From Heterohyrax brucei (lineage: Eukaryota; Chordata; Mammalia; Hyracoidea; Procaviidae): a DNA stretch of 64,000 nucleotides. Numbering within the stretch: position 1 is the stretch's first letter; each line of letters opens with the position of its first letter. This document shows positions 22,344 to 33,822 of the stretch, piece after piece. Position numbers and translations under genes: made by a program. The notes under the pieces were generated by a model, which saw only the letters and a list, made by a program, of their open reading frames with translations, did not search any database and was not told the origin of the DNA. The stretch is from assembly GCA_028571685.1 (NCBI GenBank), contig CM053146.1, positions 27,191,431-27,255,430 of the forward strand, written 5' to 3'.

Positions 22344-22540
22344 GTATCTGTAAGCATATGTATACACATGTATGTGTGTGCTGTCTATTTATTAATGTAT
22401 ATAATAAAGATATAAGTGTGTATCAGTGGGTGCACAAATAGATGTATCTGTAAGAACCTGTATACAGATATGTGTGTGCTGCCTATATATTAGTATATAT
22501 GTATATATAATATAGCACATGACAGCACACTTACAGATAC
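22344..22540 (+). repeat. 100-bp tandem duplication
   Basis: 'gtatctgtaag' begins at 22344 and again at 22444. The next 90-100 bp of each ('tgtatac', 'tgtgtgtgctg', 'cctatatattag') match with scattered changes. TA- and TG-rich throughout. Confidence 0.7.
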
Positions 22541-23189
22541 TTCCTAGACATAACCACACTTGGTTACTGATTTAAAAGCTTAGGACCAGGAGGTAGAGCT
22601 AAGATGATGGAGTAACCATATGTATTTTGTGAGCCCTCTAACAGCTAAGAATCAGAAAAATAACTGAAATATTATATAGAACATTCTAGGAGCCTGGAAT
22701 ATCAGGGGGAAAGCTGAGAGATTGGACTTGATGATAGGGAGGGGAGGCAGGTCCCAAAGCAACTACTTTGGCCACAGTTAAATCCACTCCTGACATGGAT
22801 TTAAATCTTTGCTACATCCTAATTTCACTCCCTTGCCCTAGCACCTACCGCTTCCTTCTTTACTCTACACCAGGTGCTAAACTCTAAGATGCTACCTGGG
22901 TTATAAGTCTGGCATGTTATACACATACCCTGAGCTATTCTCCTGTACTTGGAGAGGGAAACAAAGGTGTGGGGAGGGGGTGGGTGGAGAAGGTCTGCCA
23001 GCTCCCCTGAGCTGGGAATTTCCCCTCCTTTTCACAGAATGTCCACACCTCTAACCACCTGGTGACAGGGCAAAGGAATCTACAAAGCTCCAGTAATCAA
23101 ACAAGCTCAAATGACCAAACTATTTGGATACTCAAAACTGAATTTAAATATACACATATTTCAATATAAAAAAAATTAAATTTAGTTTT

Positions 23190-23337
23190 GAGTGTCCATA
23201 TAGTCATTTCTGACTCATAGTGACTCTGTAAGCCAGGGTAAAACTGTCCCCTACAGATTTCAAGAAGCATCTGGCAGATATAAACTGCCAACTTTTTTGT
23301 TAGCTGATAACACCACTTAACCACTATGCCACTATGG

Positions 23338-23340
<3 letters not shown>
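23190..23340 (-). repeat. AfroSINE
   Basis: 'ctgactcatagtgactctgt', 'gtaaaactgtcccctacaga', 'ttttttgttagctgat' and 'ccactatgccactatggttt' mark a minus-strand copy. Its head end abuts the (AC)n array. Confidence 0.85.

Positions 23341-23414
<74 letters not shown>
23341..23414. repeat. (AC)37 microsatellite
   Basis: Uninterrupted AC over about 74 bp. Such a long, pure array is probably polymorphic. It lies exactly at the head border of the AfroSINE and next to the mariner remnant. Confidence 0.97.
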
Positions 23415-23415
<1 letters not shown>

Positions 23416-23416
<1 letters not shown>

Positions 23417-23965
23417 AAGGTCTGACAATTGAATGTGCAAACTTAATTAAGTGCTACATATCTCATTGCTGAATATCACTACAGTCACCTTCAAAGTACT
23501 CCCCTAGGGAAGCTATGCACCAAGACCTGTGCAGAGTTTGTCCTTGAAAACAATTTTGGAACTCTTTCTGGAATGGTCATTGTGTATGGTGGCAAGTTCA
23601 TGAACTTAACTGCACAGTTGTCTGTGAGGGAGTTTTTAGCCAGTAAACAAATAACTGCATTGGAATACCTTCCCTGCTCATCTGTCCTGGCCCCCAATGA
23701 CTCTTTTCTTTACCTGAAGATAAAAGAAATATTGAAAGAAAGACATTTGGATGACATTCAGGATATGAAGGGTAATATGATGATAGCTATGATGGCCATT
23801 CTAGAAAAAGAGTTCCAAAGTTGCTTTGAAGGATAGACTAGGCACTTTATTGATGGATAGCTTCTCAAAGGGAGTACTTCAATGGCAACTTGTACTGATA
23901 TTCAGCAATGAGCTATGTAGCACTTTTCTAGGATGGGTTCATGAACTTTACTGTCAAATCTCATA
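23416..23965 (+). mobile_element. Tc1/mariner transposon, internally deleted
   Basis: Terminal inverted repeats exceed 100 bp. The left end has 'gtgctacatatctcattgct' then 'gaatatcactacagtcacct'. The right end, read in reverse, has 'gtgctacatagctcattgct' then 'gaatatcagtacaagttgcc'. Between them is the C-terminal part of a mariner transposase in plus frame (about 23610-23836): SVREFLASKQITALEYLP, then LAPNDSFLYLKIKEIL and ERHLDDIQDMK. The LAPND segment carries or neighbours the last acidic residue of the catalytic triad. The N-terminal DNA-binding part is missing, so it is non-autonomous. Confidence 0.85.
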
Positions 23966-24874
23966 TATTCTAGAATACAATGACCAAATATAAATAAATT
24001 ACAACTTTCTGATGGCTTGGAGACAATGATCAATTTCTAATCATTTAAAGAAGCAGACCACCATTGCTTCAGAAAACTCCCGAAATAAAGAATAAAAAAA
24101 TTTTCCAGATGAAGAAGACTTCCTGTAATTATCAGAGACAGACCACAAAAGAGTAACATTTAGAGCTCTTCAAGACATCAAGAAGGTGATGAGGCAAAAT
24201 GTTTCAGAGTATAATGAAAAATTAAACAGGCTGCAAGAAATACTTGAGTAACAATAATCTGAAATTCAGATGATTAACAATAAATTTATAGAATTAGACA
24301 ATTCAAAAGAAAATCAAAGAGCAGGATCTAGGCAATGGAATGCTGAATTAGTGTGAGACTGAAAATAATGCAACTGACACAGCATATATGAAGAAAAAAT
24401 CAGACAAAATAATGGAGTATTATACACTGATAAAGAACAACGTTGATAGCAGGAAACATCTCTCAATTTGGTCTCAACTGGAGGACATTATGTTGAATGA
24501 ATCTAGTTAGCGACAGAAGGACAATTATTATATGAGACCCCTATGATAAAAACTTAAAAGCATACTCATACATAATAGAAAAGACTCTTTGACGGCTATA
24601 AGGATTGGGGGGGTGGAAGGCTCTAAGGGTGGGGAGGGTGGGGAGGATGGGAGGAGGGTGAAGGGCAAGGGTTTAGATAGTTGTTAGAAATTTGGTTAGG
24701 TGAAATTGGTGAAAATACACATTAGTAAGAAGATCAATATTAATGGGACTTCGACACAACTTCTGTACTCCTCCTATCTTAACCCAATATTGTAAGCACA
24801 GAGTATGTACACTTTCATTTTTTACTGAATAAACAACAAAAAAAAGAATCAGTAAGACTGAAGACAAATTTATG

Positions 24875-26290
24875 GATGTCACTTTGATTTTTTAAAGTAA
24901 TAATTTAATGTTTGTTCTCTTTCTAAATTGTATTTAAATGAAGGCTTACAGAGCAAAACAGCTTCTGATTAAATAATAGACAAAAAAAAAAAAAAAAAGA
25001 TGGACCATAAAGAAATAGGTGGGACCTCTGTCAAGGGGAATAATTCAGGAATGATTGGTGTACCAGAACAGAGTGGTGGTGGGGATTACAGAAAATACGG
25101 AGATAATTGTTGAAGATACATCGACAGAAAAATTCCCTAATATCATAAAGGGGATGGTGGAGAAGGTCTGCAAGCTCCCCTGAGCTGGGAACTTCCCCTC
25201 CCTTTCCCAGAATGCCCACACCTCTAACCACATGGTGACAGGGCAGAGGACTTTATAAAGCTACAGTAATCAAACTAGCTCAAATGTCCAGACTATTTTG
25301 ACACTCAAAACTAAATTTAAATATATATATTTCAATATTAAAAAAAAGTTTTTAAATTTAACATCTACAGTGCAGTGAAGAAAAAAAAACTGCTAACCAA
25401 AAACTACGTATCCTGCACACAGGAGAAGAGAGATCAACATTGCTGGATGACACCAGAAGTTAAGAAATTTCATAAATACAATCCAACATTTTGAAGATCA
25501 GAGTAGCAGGATAGGGGTCTGGGGACTGTGGCTTTAGGGAAGAGTTAGGTCAATTGGCATAAGCAGGTTTTTTTTTTTTTTTAATGTTCTGCATCCCATT
25601 TTGTTTAGTGGCATCTGGAGTCTTAAAATCCAGCAAGCTGCCCCCTAAGGACCACCAATCTGTCCCAATATACCTGAAGCAGAGAATAACAAAGTACCTA
25701 GAATCATGGGGAAAATCCGAGTCCAGGAGACAGAAGAGGCCATATGATTGAGAGACTACATCAGCATGAGACTAGAACTAGATGGTGCCTGGTCATGACC
25801 AATGACTGTCCTGGCAGGGAATACAAAGAAGTCACTGAAGTAGTGGGAGAAATATGGGAGTACAGATTTAGACCTCTGTTGAAAGACCAGACTTGATGCC
25901 CCAGCATCCTGGAGTGTCTTCTGTGGACATGGCTCCCAAGCCCAGATCTGAAACCAGTACTCAAACCAACTCTCCAGACAAAGATTGGACTACACTGTAA
26001 GACACAGAGTGATGTTGGGAAACTGTGATTCTTAGCTTCAATATATACATGACACTGTCAGAGCAGCTTTTGTCCAGAGGCTAGATGGGAGGGTGCAGAC
26101 TCGGAGACAGGAGTTGGCTGAATGAATATGAGAAGTATAGGGTAGAAAAAAGAAGTGTGATGCAACAGGGTGGGGATAGCAGCTAAAGTTGCATAGATGT
26201 GTGTGCAAGAGTTTTATATGGGAAATTGACTTAGACTGTAAACTTTTACTTAAGCACAACAAAATATTAAATAAATGAATAGAGAGATAA
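24875..26290 (+). mobile_element. second L1-derived block, rearranged, with L1 3' UTR
   Basis: A patchwork of L1 parts. 25020-25145 resembles the middle of ORF1 ('gggacctctgtcaaggggaa'). 25146-25360 repeats the 5' UTR-like segment also seen at about 22975-23185. 25530-26270 is the long 3' UTR type of afrotherian L1, with 'ggcatctggagtcttaaaat', 'ctagatggtgcctggtcatg' and 'cttttacttaagcacaacaa', closing in an A-rich tail. Family assignment is from memory. Confidence 0.55.
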
Positions 26291-27124
26291 ATAGATAGAC
26301 AAACAAAAGCTTAAGACCATAGTCTTGTGTGACAGTTCAGAAAAATGGCATAACATAACATAAATTGTATTCCAACATCCTAGTTTTGTAAGTAGCATCT
26401 TAAAAGTTTGCTAATGCCCATCCAACTATTAATCTTCACTCATTTGGAGTAAAAAAGAAAGAAGGAAATTAAAGACTTAAGGTAATAGTCTACATGAACA
26501 ACGGTCTTATATATCCTGAGATAAGAAGATGGTGCCTAGCTACAATGACTGACTGTTCTGATCATGGATACAATAGCTAGTCTCGGACAGAATGGAAGAA
26601 AATATAGAATAAAACTCAAACTCACATTAAAACCCCAGAGACCCTCATCCACCTCTCAAGATGCCCTTTAAATTTTATACCGAAACCACTCCTGGAGGGC
26701 ACCTTTCAGCTTACAGACTGGCTTATAAAATAAACAATTATCTTCCATGAGTATTGTGTTCCTTTAAAAAATTATCTATGTGTGACGAAACTTGTGTGTG
26801 ACTATGTGTGACTAAACTTAACATTTACCCTAAATCAAAGGTGAGAAGGTAAAAGGGTGGGGAGAACAAGAAATCTAGGTTAATGGAAATAATAATAATT
26901 ATCCAGAATGGAAATAATATGAATGTTAACACTACATGAAAAATGTAACCAGTATCACTGAACAATATATATAGAAATATTTAAATGGAAACTTAATTGG
27001 CTATGTAAATTTTCACTCAAAACACAGATGAAAAGAAAAAACTAGTGATAATTCTAATTTGATGACAGAAGGTTTCTATTTGGGTTACACATGTTTTCCT
27101 AGTTAGGAGAAACAGTAGAACATA
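26291..27124. other. intron, nothing recognised
   Basis: A-rich sequence after the L1 tail ('agataaatagatagac'). No repeat family or exon. Confidence 0.45.
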
Positions 27125-27490
27125 ACGTAAATACTACAGGCCCTAGAACTACAGTATACAGACTACAACCCTATCTTTGCCAGCTGCAAGCTCTGAGAAT
27201 TTAGGCAGTTCATTTAATCTCTTTTGCCTCCCTTTTCTCATCTATAAACCAAACTAAACCTACTGCAGTTGCATTGACTCCAACTCATGGCTGCCCTATG
27301 AGACACAGTAGAACTACTCCACAGAGTTTCCAAGGAGCGACTGGTGGATTCAAACCACTGACGTTTCGGTTAGCAGATGTAGCATTTCACCACTACACAA
27401 CGAGGATTTCCTTCTCATCTATAAAGTGGGGATAAAAGAGTTGTGTGCACATAGTTAATGCAATTAATTCGACTCAATTATAAATATAAA
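27125..27490 (+). repeat. MIR, split by an AfroSINE
   Basis: 'ttaggcagttcatttaatct' and 'tttctcatctataaa' before the SINE, and 'tataaagtggggataaaaga' after it, follow the MIR core and 3' half. The inserted AfroSINE has duplicated part of the MIR. Confidence 0.75.
27249..27411 (-). repeat. AfroSINE in a MIR, 14-bp target-site duplication
   Basis: Minus-strand copy with 'ccaaggagcgactggtggat' and 'cgtttcggttagcagatgta'. It is flanked by 'ttctcatctataaa' at 27235-27248 and 27412-27425, a perfect 14-bp direct repeat. Confidence 0.95.
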
Positions 27491-27576
27491 AATGTTTAAA
27501 TGGAAAATGCTTTGTTATGTTAATACCATTATTACAATAAAAAAGGGGTTGTAAGAAGTAAAAAAAAAATAATACA

Positions 27577-28027
27577 TTGTCATTGACTGAATTGTATCCC
27601 AGCCCTCCCTCAAAAGAGGCATTGATTTGGCTGGGCCATCAATTCTGGTGTTGTGTGATTTTTCCCTTATGTTGTAAATGCTGCTTCTGTGATGTTCATG
27701 AGGGAGAATAGGCTGTAGCTGTGTTGGTAAAGCAGGATCAGTCTAATAATAATGAGATAATCTCTCGGGAGATAAAAGAAAACGGAAGAAAGCAGAGAGT
27801 TAGGAACCTCACGCCATCAGGAAAGAAGCACGGAGAGCACAGTGAGCCCTTTCGACTCAGGCTCCCTGATGTCAAGAATCTTCCTCCAGAGCCAACACAG
27901 ACAGCCTTCTATACTTGGAGCCCATGCTCTGAATTTTAGCCTACTTTTCTATGAGAAAATAAACTTCTTTTTGTTGAAGCCATCCATTTATGGTATTTCT
28001 GTTACAGCAGGACTAGATGACTAAGAC
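27577..28027 (+). mobile_element. solo LTR, ERVL-MaLR-like
   Basis: A fossil LTR of about 450 bp: starts near 'tgactgaattgtatccca', polyadenylation-type 'gagaaaataaacttct', ends 'gcaggactagatgactaag'. Closest in style to the copy at 10313-10826. No internal region. Confidence 0.6.
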
Positions 28028-29789
28028 AACATGTAGAGTGCTTAAGAACAGTGCTATGTAAACCATTATTAGATTATAAAACAACTAACTTATTAAAATT
28101 TTGTCTGAAAGAGTTTTACTTATATTGAGTGTATTTCCTTAAAGTTCTATATAGACAGCTATATGAAGGTTTTACGAGCTGTGCAAAAATTAGAACAGAC
28201 AATGTCTATTAATAAGGATATTGTTGTAATGCCATAAGAACTATTATACCAGCAGACTGCCATTTTCTAGATGGGCCCATTATATCTGAATACTTATATG
28301 AGTGTAAAATACACAATCGACAGTCACTTGTGGTAATTAGCTAAAGAAGGTTATCAAACTTTCAAGCACTGGTAGCAGTTCTAAGGTAAAGTACTGAAAT
28401 GCTTTGTTAATTTGGAGGACATGATTTTCCACTTTACAGACGATCCATTTAATGATTCACACTTCTTTCAGGAGTTCACAGCTAAGCTGTGTTAGGAAAA
28501 AATGTAAGTGACAGACATTTTACAACAAATAAATTATTTTAGAATTGAGTTTAAAATAAGACATATTTCAAATTTGTGATTAGTGACTAACTGCAGATTT
28601 TTCAAAACAATAAACTTCAGTTCCTTACTCATGCTTACAAAAACTCACGGGAAAACAACAAAATATGGCTACTTCGCCCTTTTCCTAAGATAACATTTTG
28701 AACATTGGCTTGCTTTTGCAAGGTTTTTATGCTGGAGAACAAAAGAATATCAGTACATTATCATCACCCAATTCTTTCCACCAAATTTCCCTTCTTAATC
28801 GGCAATAATATTCTTTCTCTTCTGCTGCGTGGTATCAAGATGGGTTACGAAATTCACTGCCATTTTAAACAACAAGCCAGAAATTTGGAGAAGCAGGTTG
28901 AGACTTAGTGTTCATACGATGTTCAGCAAGAAATACTAGAATTGTCATGCAAATAAAGTCAAACAAATGTTACTTATTCAGAAGACATAACTGACAATAT
29001 ATTCAATGATGGGGTGATCACGGGGACTGTTCTACAGACCAAATCATAGATTGTACAATGAGGATCACTACTTATGTGATTACTAGCCATGCAGAATGGA
29101 GAGCTGTAACTGATTTTATTTTTGTCTAGTGGACTTCTCATTTTTCCTTTCCCTAGCTGAGAATCCTCTGTGGACCTATACTATAGTGGGTGTTTCAGGA
29201 AAGTGGTAGATACAAATTTGTTGAAAATCTGTTCTAAGGAGAAGAAACATCACAGCAATATGAAAAGTTGCCTGTTTCCTACCACAGACAGCAGAATTAA
29301 ATTAAGACTGTAAACTATTCAAGGTTAAAGTGTTACAGGGCAGAATCTTCATCTATTCCAACACCTTCAGCACTGACTACGTCTGTGTGAAGAGCTCAGG
29401 ATTTGTGCACAGAACGACATGAAAACGGCAAGACAGATAAAACAATATCTGAAAGATTTTCAAAATGACAGGACAAGCCTCTTCATTGTAATAACAAAAC
29501 ATCATTTACACCAAAAGTGAATTTAAGTGAAGAGGTTTGTTCTGATTATATGTTTGGTCAGGTTCAACAAATATCATTTAACTTAATGAAAAGAGGGTTG
29601 AATTTATACTCAGAAGACACAAGTTTTGGTTTTAGCTTTGATATTGATCTGAGTTACCTTGAATTGTGATAGGCTTGTTAATTTTACCTATTTTTGCAAT
29701 ATTAAACTGTTTCACAAATAGTTAATATCAGAAGTTAATATTGTACAACATTTAACCCACTCCTTTTTGCCAGCAAAACTTAGTTAAAA
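28028..29789. other. intron, mostly unique-looking
   Basis: No exon and no repeat that I can name with confidence. Around 29620-29740 there is a weak MIR-like order, too diverged to call. Confidence 0.45.
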
Positions 29790-30790
29790 TAATTTAAAGA
29801 TTCTTTTCTAAGTGAAAGTTTAAAATTTGAGTCACTTTCTCATATAAAAACTTACAATTTGTTAATGATCCTGACTGTTCACCCCACACTGTGAGAGCAC
29901 ATTGCTCCCCTCCACCTCATTATTTCCCAGGCCAATTCAACAAGCTCTTGTTCCCTCTTCTAATGTCACCTCTGAAAAAGAGCTGCCCAGTTAGTCTTCT
30001 GTATTAAACTAAGCCAAGAAGCATATGTTTCACCAGTATCATTCTGTGTCTCATAGACCAGATCAATCTTTGTCTGAGGAGCTGGTTTCCATTGTAGGCT
30101 AACAGAGGGGACAGGAGTCATATCTTCTGGGGACTGTCCAATTCATCAGACCAACAAGTCTAAACTTTTTACCAGACTTTGAACTCTACATTCCACATTT
30201 CTCCTACTCCATCAGGTACTCTTCATTAAGTTCCCTGTAAGGGGAATCATTGATGGTAGCCAGGCACCATCTAGTTCTTCAGGTCTTATGTGAATGCAGT
30301 CTCTGGTTTATATGGCCCTTTCAGTCTCTTGGGTTCATATTTTCCTTATGTTTTTGATATTCTTCATAGTCTTCTGCTCCAGGTTTGTTGAAACTGATTG
30401 ATACTTCTTCAGTGGCTACTTGCTAGAGTTAAGAATGTAGAAACCACTCGCCAGAGTAGGATGCAGAAGAGTCTCTTAATAAACCTTGTTACACTGATTG
30501 ACCTAGATGTCTCCTGAAAACAGGATCTCCAGACTCCTATCATTACTTCTCTGTCCCTCAAAATATTTGGTTGTATGTAGAAAACTTCTCAGCTTTTGGT
30601 TTATTCCAGTTGTGCTGACTTCTCTTGTACTGTGTGTTGTCCCTTTTGAAGGAGGATTATTGTCTAATAAGAGCATTGTCAACGTTGGTCTATTACATGG
30701 CACAGTTTCAAAACTATTGGTAGCTGTATATCTGTGTGCTTTGGGGAAGTGGACACAGATGGTATAGAGATATTTTAATAGTCATTTCTG
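29790..30790 (-). mobile_element. L1 3' UTR fragment, minus strand
   Basis: The reverse of the 3' UTR type at 25530-26270: 'gtagccaggcaccatctagt', 'atatggccctttcagtctct', 'gacctagatgtctcctgaaa', 'ttattccagttgtgctgact'. 5'-truncated; no ORF2 adjoins. Confidence 0.6.
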
Positions 30791-31205
30791 TTTTGTGCTG
30801 TTGACAAGCCTACAAATGAAGTGTTCAGCTGTATGAATGCCTACTTGAGAGCAAGAATTTTTAAGAATCAGTTTTTAGAACTTTAGGTAGCATAAACTAA
30901 AAAGTGTTAAGTAATGAAAAGGAGAAGAATGGAAGAGAAAGTAAGAAAACAGAAAATCATCCTATTTCTTCTCATGGATTGGTTATAGTATGCAAATTTG
31001 GAAGATGAATTTTCTCATAAATCTATCCCATTATATGAGGAATGACATTATTATTCCCTCTGTCAGTAAGACTATGAATATATTTTGCCATGTTCTGATC
31101 CATGTTTTGTTTACAGTGTAATTTGGGGACAAATTTCTTTCTTTTTTTTTGATTCACAGAGAAGTATCTCATATGATTAAAGTTATTACTATTTGTTATC
31201 CAGAA
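30791..31205. other. intron, nothing recognised
   Basis: AT-rich sequence between the L1 3' UTR and an AfroSINE. It ends with the left copy of the SINE's target-site duplication. Confidence 0.45.
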
Positions 31206-31390
31206 CTGGAAGCCTTGGTGGCACAGTTGGCTAAGTATTACATCTGCTACAATAGGTCAGCAGTTCAAATCTGCCAGGTGCTCCGTGGAAAATCTATGGG
31301 GCAGTTCTACTCTGAACCCTAGAGTCACTATGAGTCAGATGTGACTCAACAACAGTGGATTTGATTTTTTTATTATTATTATTATTTTTA
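31206..31390 (+). repeat. AfroSINE with (ATT)n tail
   Basis: Plus-strand copy from 'ggaagccttggtggcacagt' to 'tgactcaacaacagtggatt', then a T-rich and (ATT)n tail. 'atccagaa' occurs at 31198-31205 and 31391-31398 as the likely target-site duplication. Confidence 0.92.
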
Positions 31391-31724
31391 ATCCAGAATC
31401 TATCTTTCAGTTCCTACAACTTTATTCTGGTAGACATTATGATTAAGCTTATTTCTTAACACACAGAAAATGAAACCTATCAATTAAGCTCTCAAATTGC
31501 ATTAATTTCCAGTCATTTGTTTTCACAGATCTATACACTTCTAATCTTCTAGAAACACAGCCTTCAGCAATTGCTATCTTCTTACAGGGAGACCATGACC
31601 AACACGTAACAGAAGTGATACAGTGTTCAGACCAGAGTTGAACCCAGCTTAGTGCCTACGGACAACTGACTTCCCTTTCTTAAGATTTAGTTTACATTTC
31701 TTAGCAGTGACCACTGTTATACTT

Positions 31725-32742
31725 GAACCCCGTATTGTAGCCATTGTATCAATCCTTCTCATTGAGTGTCTTCTTTGTCACTCACCCTCTTCTTTCCCAA
31801 GCATGTTATCCTTCTCCAGAGATTAGATGCTTCTTATAACATGTCCGAAGTACATGAGAGGAAGTTTTATCATCTCTGTTTCTAAGGAGCACTGTTGCTA
31901 TACTTCTTCCAAGACAGATTTATTTGCTTTTCTGGTAGTCCATAGAATATTCAATATTCCTCACCGGCACAATAATCCCAAGGCATCGATTATTCTTCCA
32001 TCTTTTATATTCACTGTCCAGCTTTTGCATACATATGACACAATTGAAAATACTATCCATGGCTTCGTTCAAGTGCATCTTAGGACTCAAAGTGAAATTT
32101 TCGTTTTGAATATTTTAAACTTTTTTTTTTTTTTTTTTCCTTGCAGCAGATTTGACGGCACTTGGCTGGCTTGTCCAACACAATATGTCATTTTATTTCC
32201 TGATTGCTATGTCCATGGGTATTGATTGTGTATCCAAGTAAAACAAAATCCTTGACAATTTTAATTCATGATGTTGCTTATAGTTCCAGTTTGAGGACTG
32301 CAGTTTTCTTTGTGTTGAGGTACAATATATATTGAAGGCTATAGCCTTTGACCTTCATTGGTAAATGCCTCAAGTCCTCTTAAATTTCAGCAGCCAAGGT
32401 TGTTTCTTCTGCATACCACCACCTGTCAGTTAACGATTCTCTGTTCTTCATATGGTACAACTTCTTGGATTATTTCCTCAGCATATAGATTGAATAAGCA
32501 TAGTGAAAGGATACAACTTTATCCCTCATCTTTCCTAACGTTGAGCCTCACAGTATCCCCTTGTTCTGTTGGAACAACTGCCTCTAGTCTATGTACAAGT
32601 TCCACATGAACATATTCTTCACAGTGTTATCTATAATTTGTTATGATCCATGGAATTGAATGCTTTTTGCATAATCAGTAAAGCAAAGGTAAATATCATT
32701 CTGCTATTCTCTGCTTTCAACCGATATCCATCTCAAGTCTAC
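31725..32742 (-). mobile_element. RTE LINE fragment, minus strand
   Basis: The reverse of an RTE 3' half: 'tcttataacatgtccgaagt', 'agcactgttgctatacttct', 'ccatagaatattcaatattc', 'ttgatccaag'-like words, 'ttgtgttgaggtacaatata' and 'aattgaatgctttttgcata'. The RT fingers side lies near 32700. A run of T lies at 32123-32139. No frame is intact. Confidence 0.85.
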
Positions 32743-33440
32743 GAGAGCCAAAATATGACCTTGAGTGTACTCCAACTGAATAAAGAGATCACTTCAAGAA
32801 TAGTTTCGACACACTGAATACCAGTGACCAAAGATCAGATGAGTTGTGGAATGATGTACAGGATATCATGAATGAAGAATGCAAAAGGTCATTAAAAGAA
32901 AGCAAGATAAAATTGGATGCCAGTAATATCTCTCAAAGTTGTTCTAGAACATAGAATAGCTAAAGTGGAAGGAACAGGAATCAATGTTCATGTAAAAGAA
33001 CTTAAAAGAGGATTTCAAAGGGCAGCTGAAGAAGACAACATAAAGTATTAAAATGACATGTGCAGAGCTGTGGAGTTAGAAAGCCAAAAGGAAAGAACAG
33101 GGCATTTCTCAAGCTAAAGAAGTTGGGGGGGGGGGGGACCAAAAAACTCAAGCCTCAAGTTGCAGTACCGAATTTCCTAAAATTAACAATAAAACTTTAT
33201 ACAGCATAACAGAACATTGCCTGATTCACTTGCTTTACAAATGCCATTGGTAAGGATCAGTCCTGTAGGATATCATCACTGGGGAAAGAACTTGAAAGGA
33301 CCGACAGTAGTAAAGATGATGCAGAACTGGGGAATATTTTGTTCTGTTGTACACAAAGGCACTATGGGTTGGAGTTGACTAAACGGCATCTATCTATCTA
33401 TCTAACTATCATCTATCTTTCTTTCTATCTACCTATCTAA
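32743..33440 (+). mobile_element. RTE LINE fragment, plus strand, internally deleted
   Basis: Starts head-to-head with the preceding fragment. It reads the linker between endonuclease and RT: 'agatcacttcaagaatagtt', 'agatgagttgtggaatgatg', 'gatttcaaagggcagctgaa'. It then jumps to the element's end ('ttgttctgttgtacacaaag', 'gttgactaaacggcatc') and closes in an (ATCT)n tail. A run of G lies at 33125-33136. Confidence 0.8.
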
Positions 33441-33777
33441 TCTATTTATCTTTGTAGCAGAGTTATGGAAAGAATTAAGTGAGATAATGTAGATACACTG
33501 CTTAACCAAGTGTCTGGTTCACAGTAGATGTTTACCACTATTAATTCAATTCTAGCTAAGATTGAGGAGTGGCCCTTTCCAATCCACTCATACAAGTTGA
33601 GCTCCCAGATCTGTTGTTTTCTAGGCAACTATTTGTTAACAAATCCTTTGCCCTTGTATAGTTGAGTTCCCTGTAGAAGGGAGATTCTGATAGTAAAAAT
33701 GCTCTTGACTTCTACACTACATATTTACACATATGTAATTCATAATTTCTTTCATGTATGAACATTTTATCAGAAGA

Positions 33778-33822
33778 GCCACTGCCATCAAGTTGATTTT
33801 GATTCATAGTGACTCTGACAGT
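33778..33822 (-). repeat. AfroSINE tail fragment
   Basis: 'ccactgccatcaagttgatt' and 'gattcatagtgactctgaca' are the minus-strand tail end of an AfroSINE. It ends where the RTE copy begins. Confidence 0.6.

Larger units (their letters stand above)
22585..24850 (+). mobile_element. L1 LINE, internally deleted, carrying SINE and mariner inserts
   Basis: Plus strand. A 5' UTR starts at 'aggtagagctaagatgatgg' (22591-). After the inserts at 23190-23965, ORF1 sequence appears ('cttggagacaatgatcaatt', 'aagaagcagaccaccattgc'; 23970-24390). A jump follows to the very end of ORF2 ('tgttgatagcaggaaacatc', 'gaggacattatgttgaatga'), and the full 3' terminus ends near 'catttttt' and an A-rich tail at 24850. 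Most of ORF2 is missing. The 3' end is the same family as the minus-strand L1 at 11336-17000. Confidence 0.75.

Noticed and set aside
23097-23414. Cys-Val repeat protein on the minus strand
   Set aside because: Translation of the (AC)n microsatellite.
31827-32225. 132-aa plus-strand open frame
   Set aside because: It is the antisense of an RTE LINE fragment and includes a run of phenylalanines from a poly-T.
33360-33450. Regularly spaced repeats as a possible CRISPR-like array
   Set aside because: They are (ATCT)n tail sequence of an RTE copy, without spacers.
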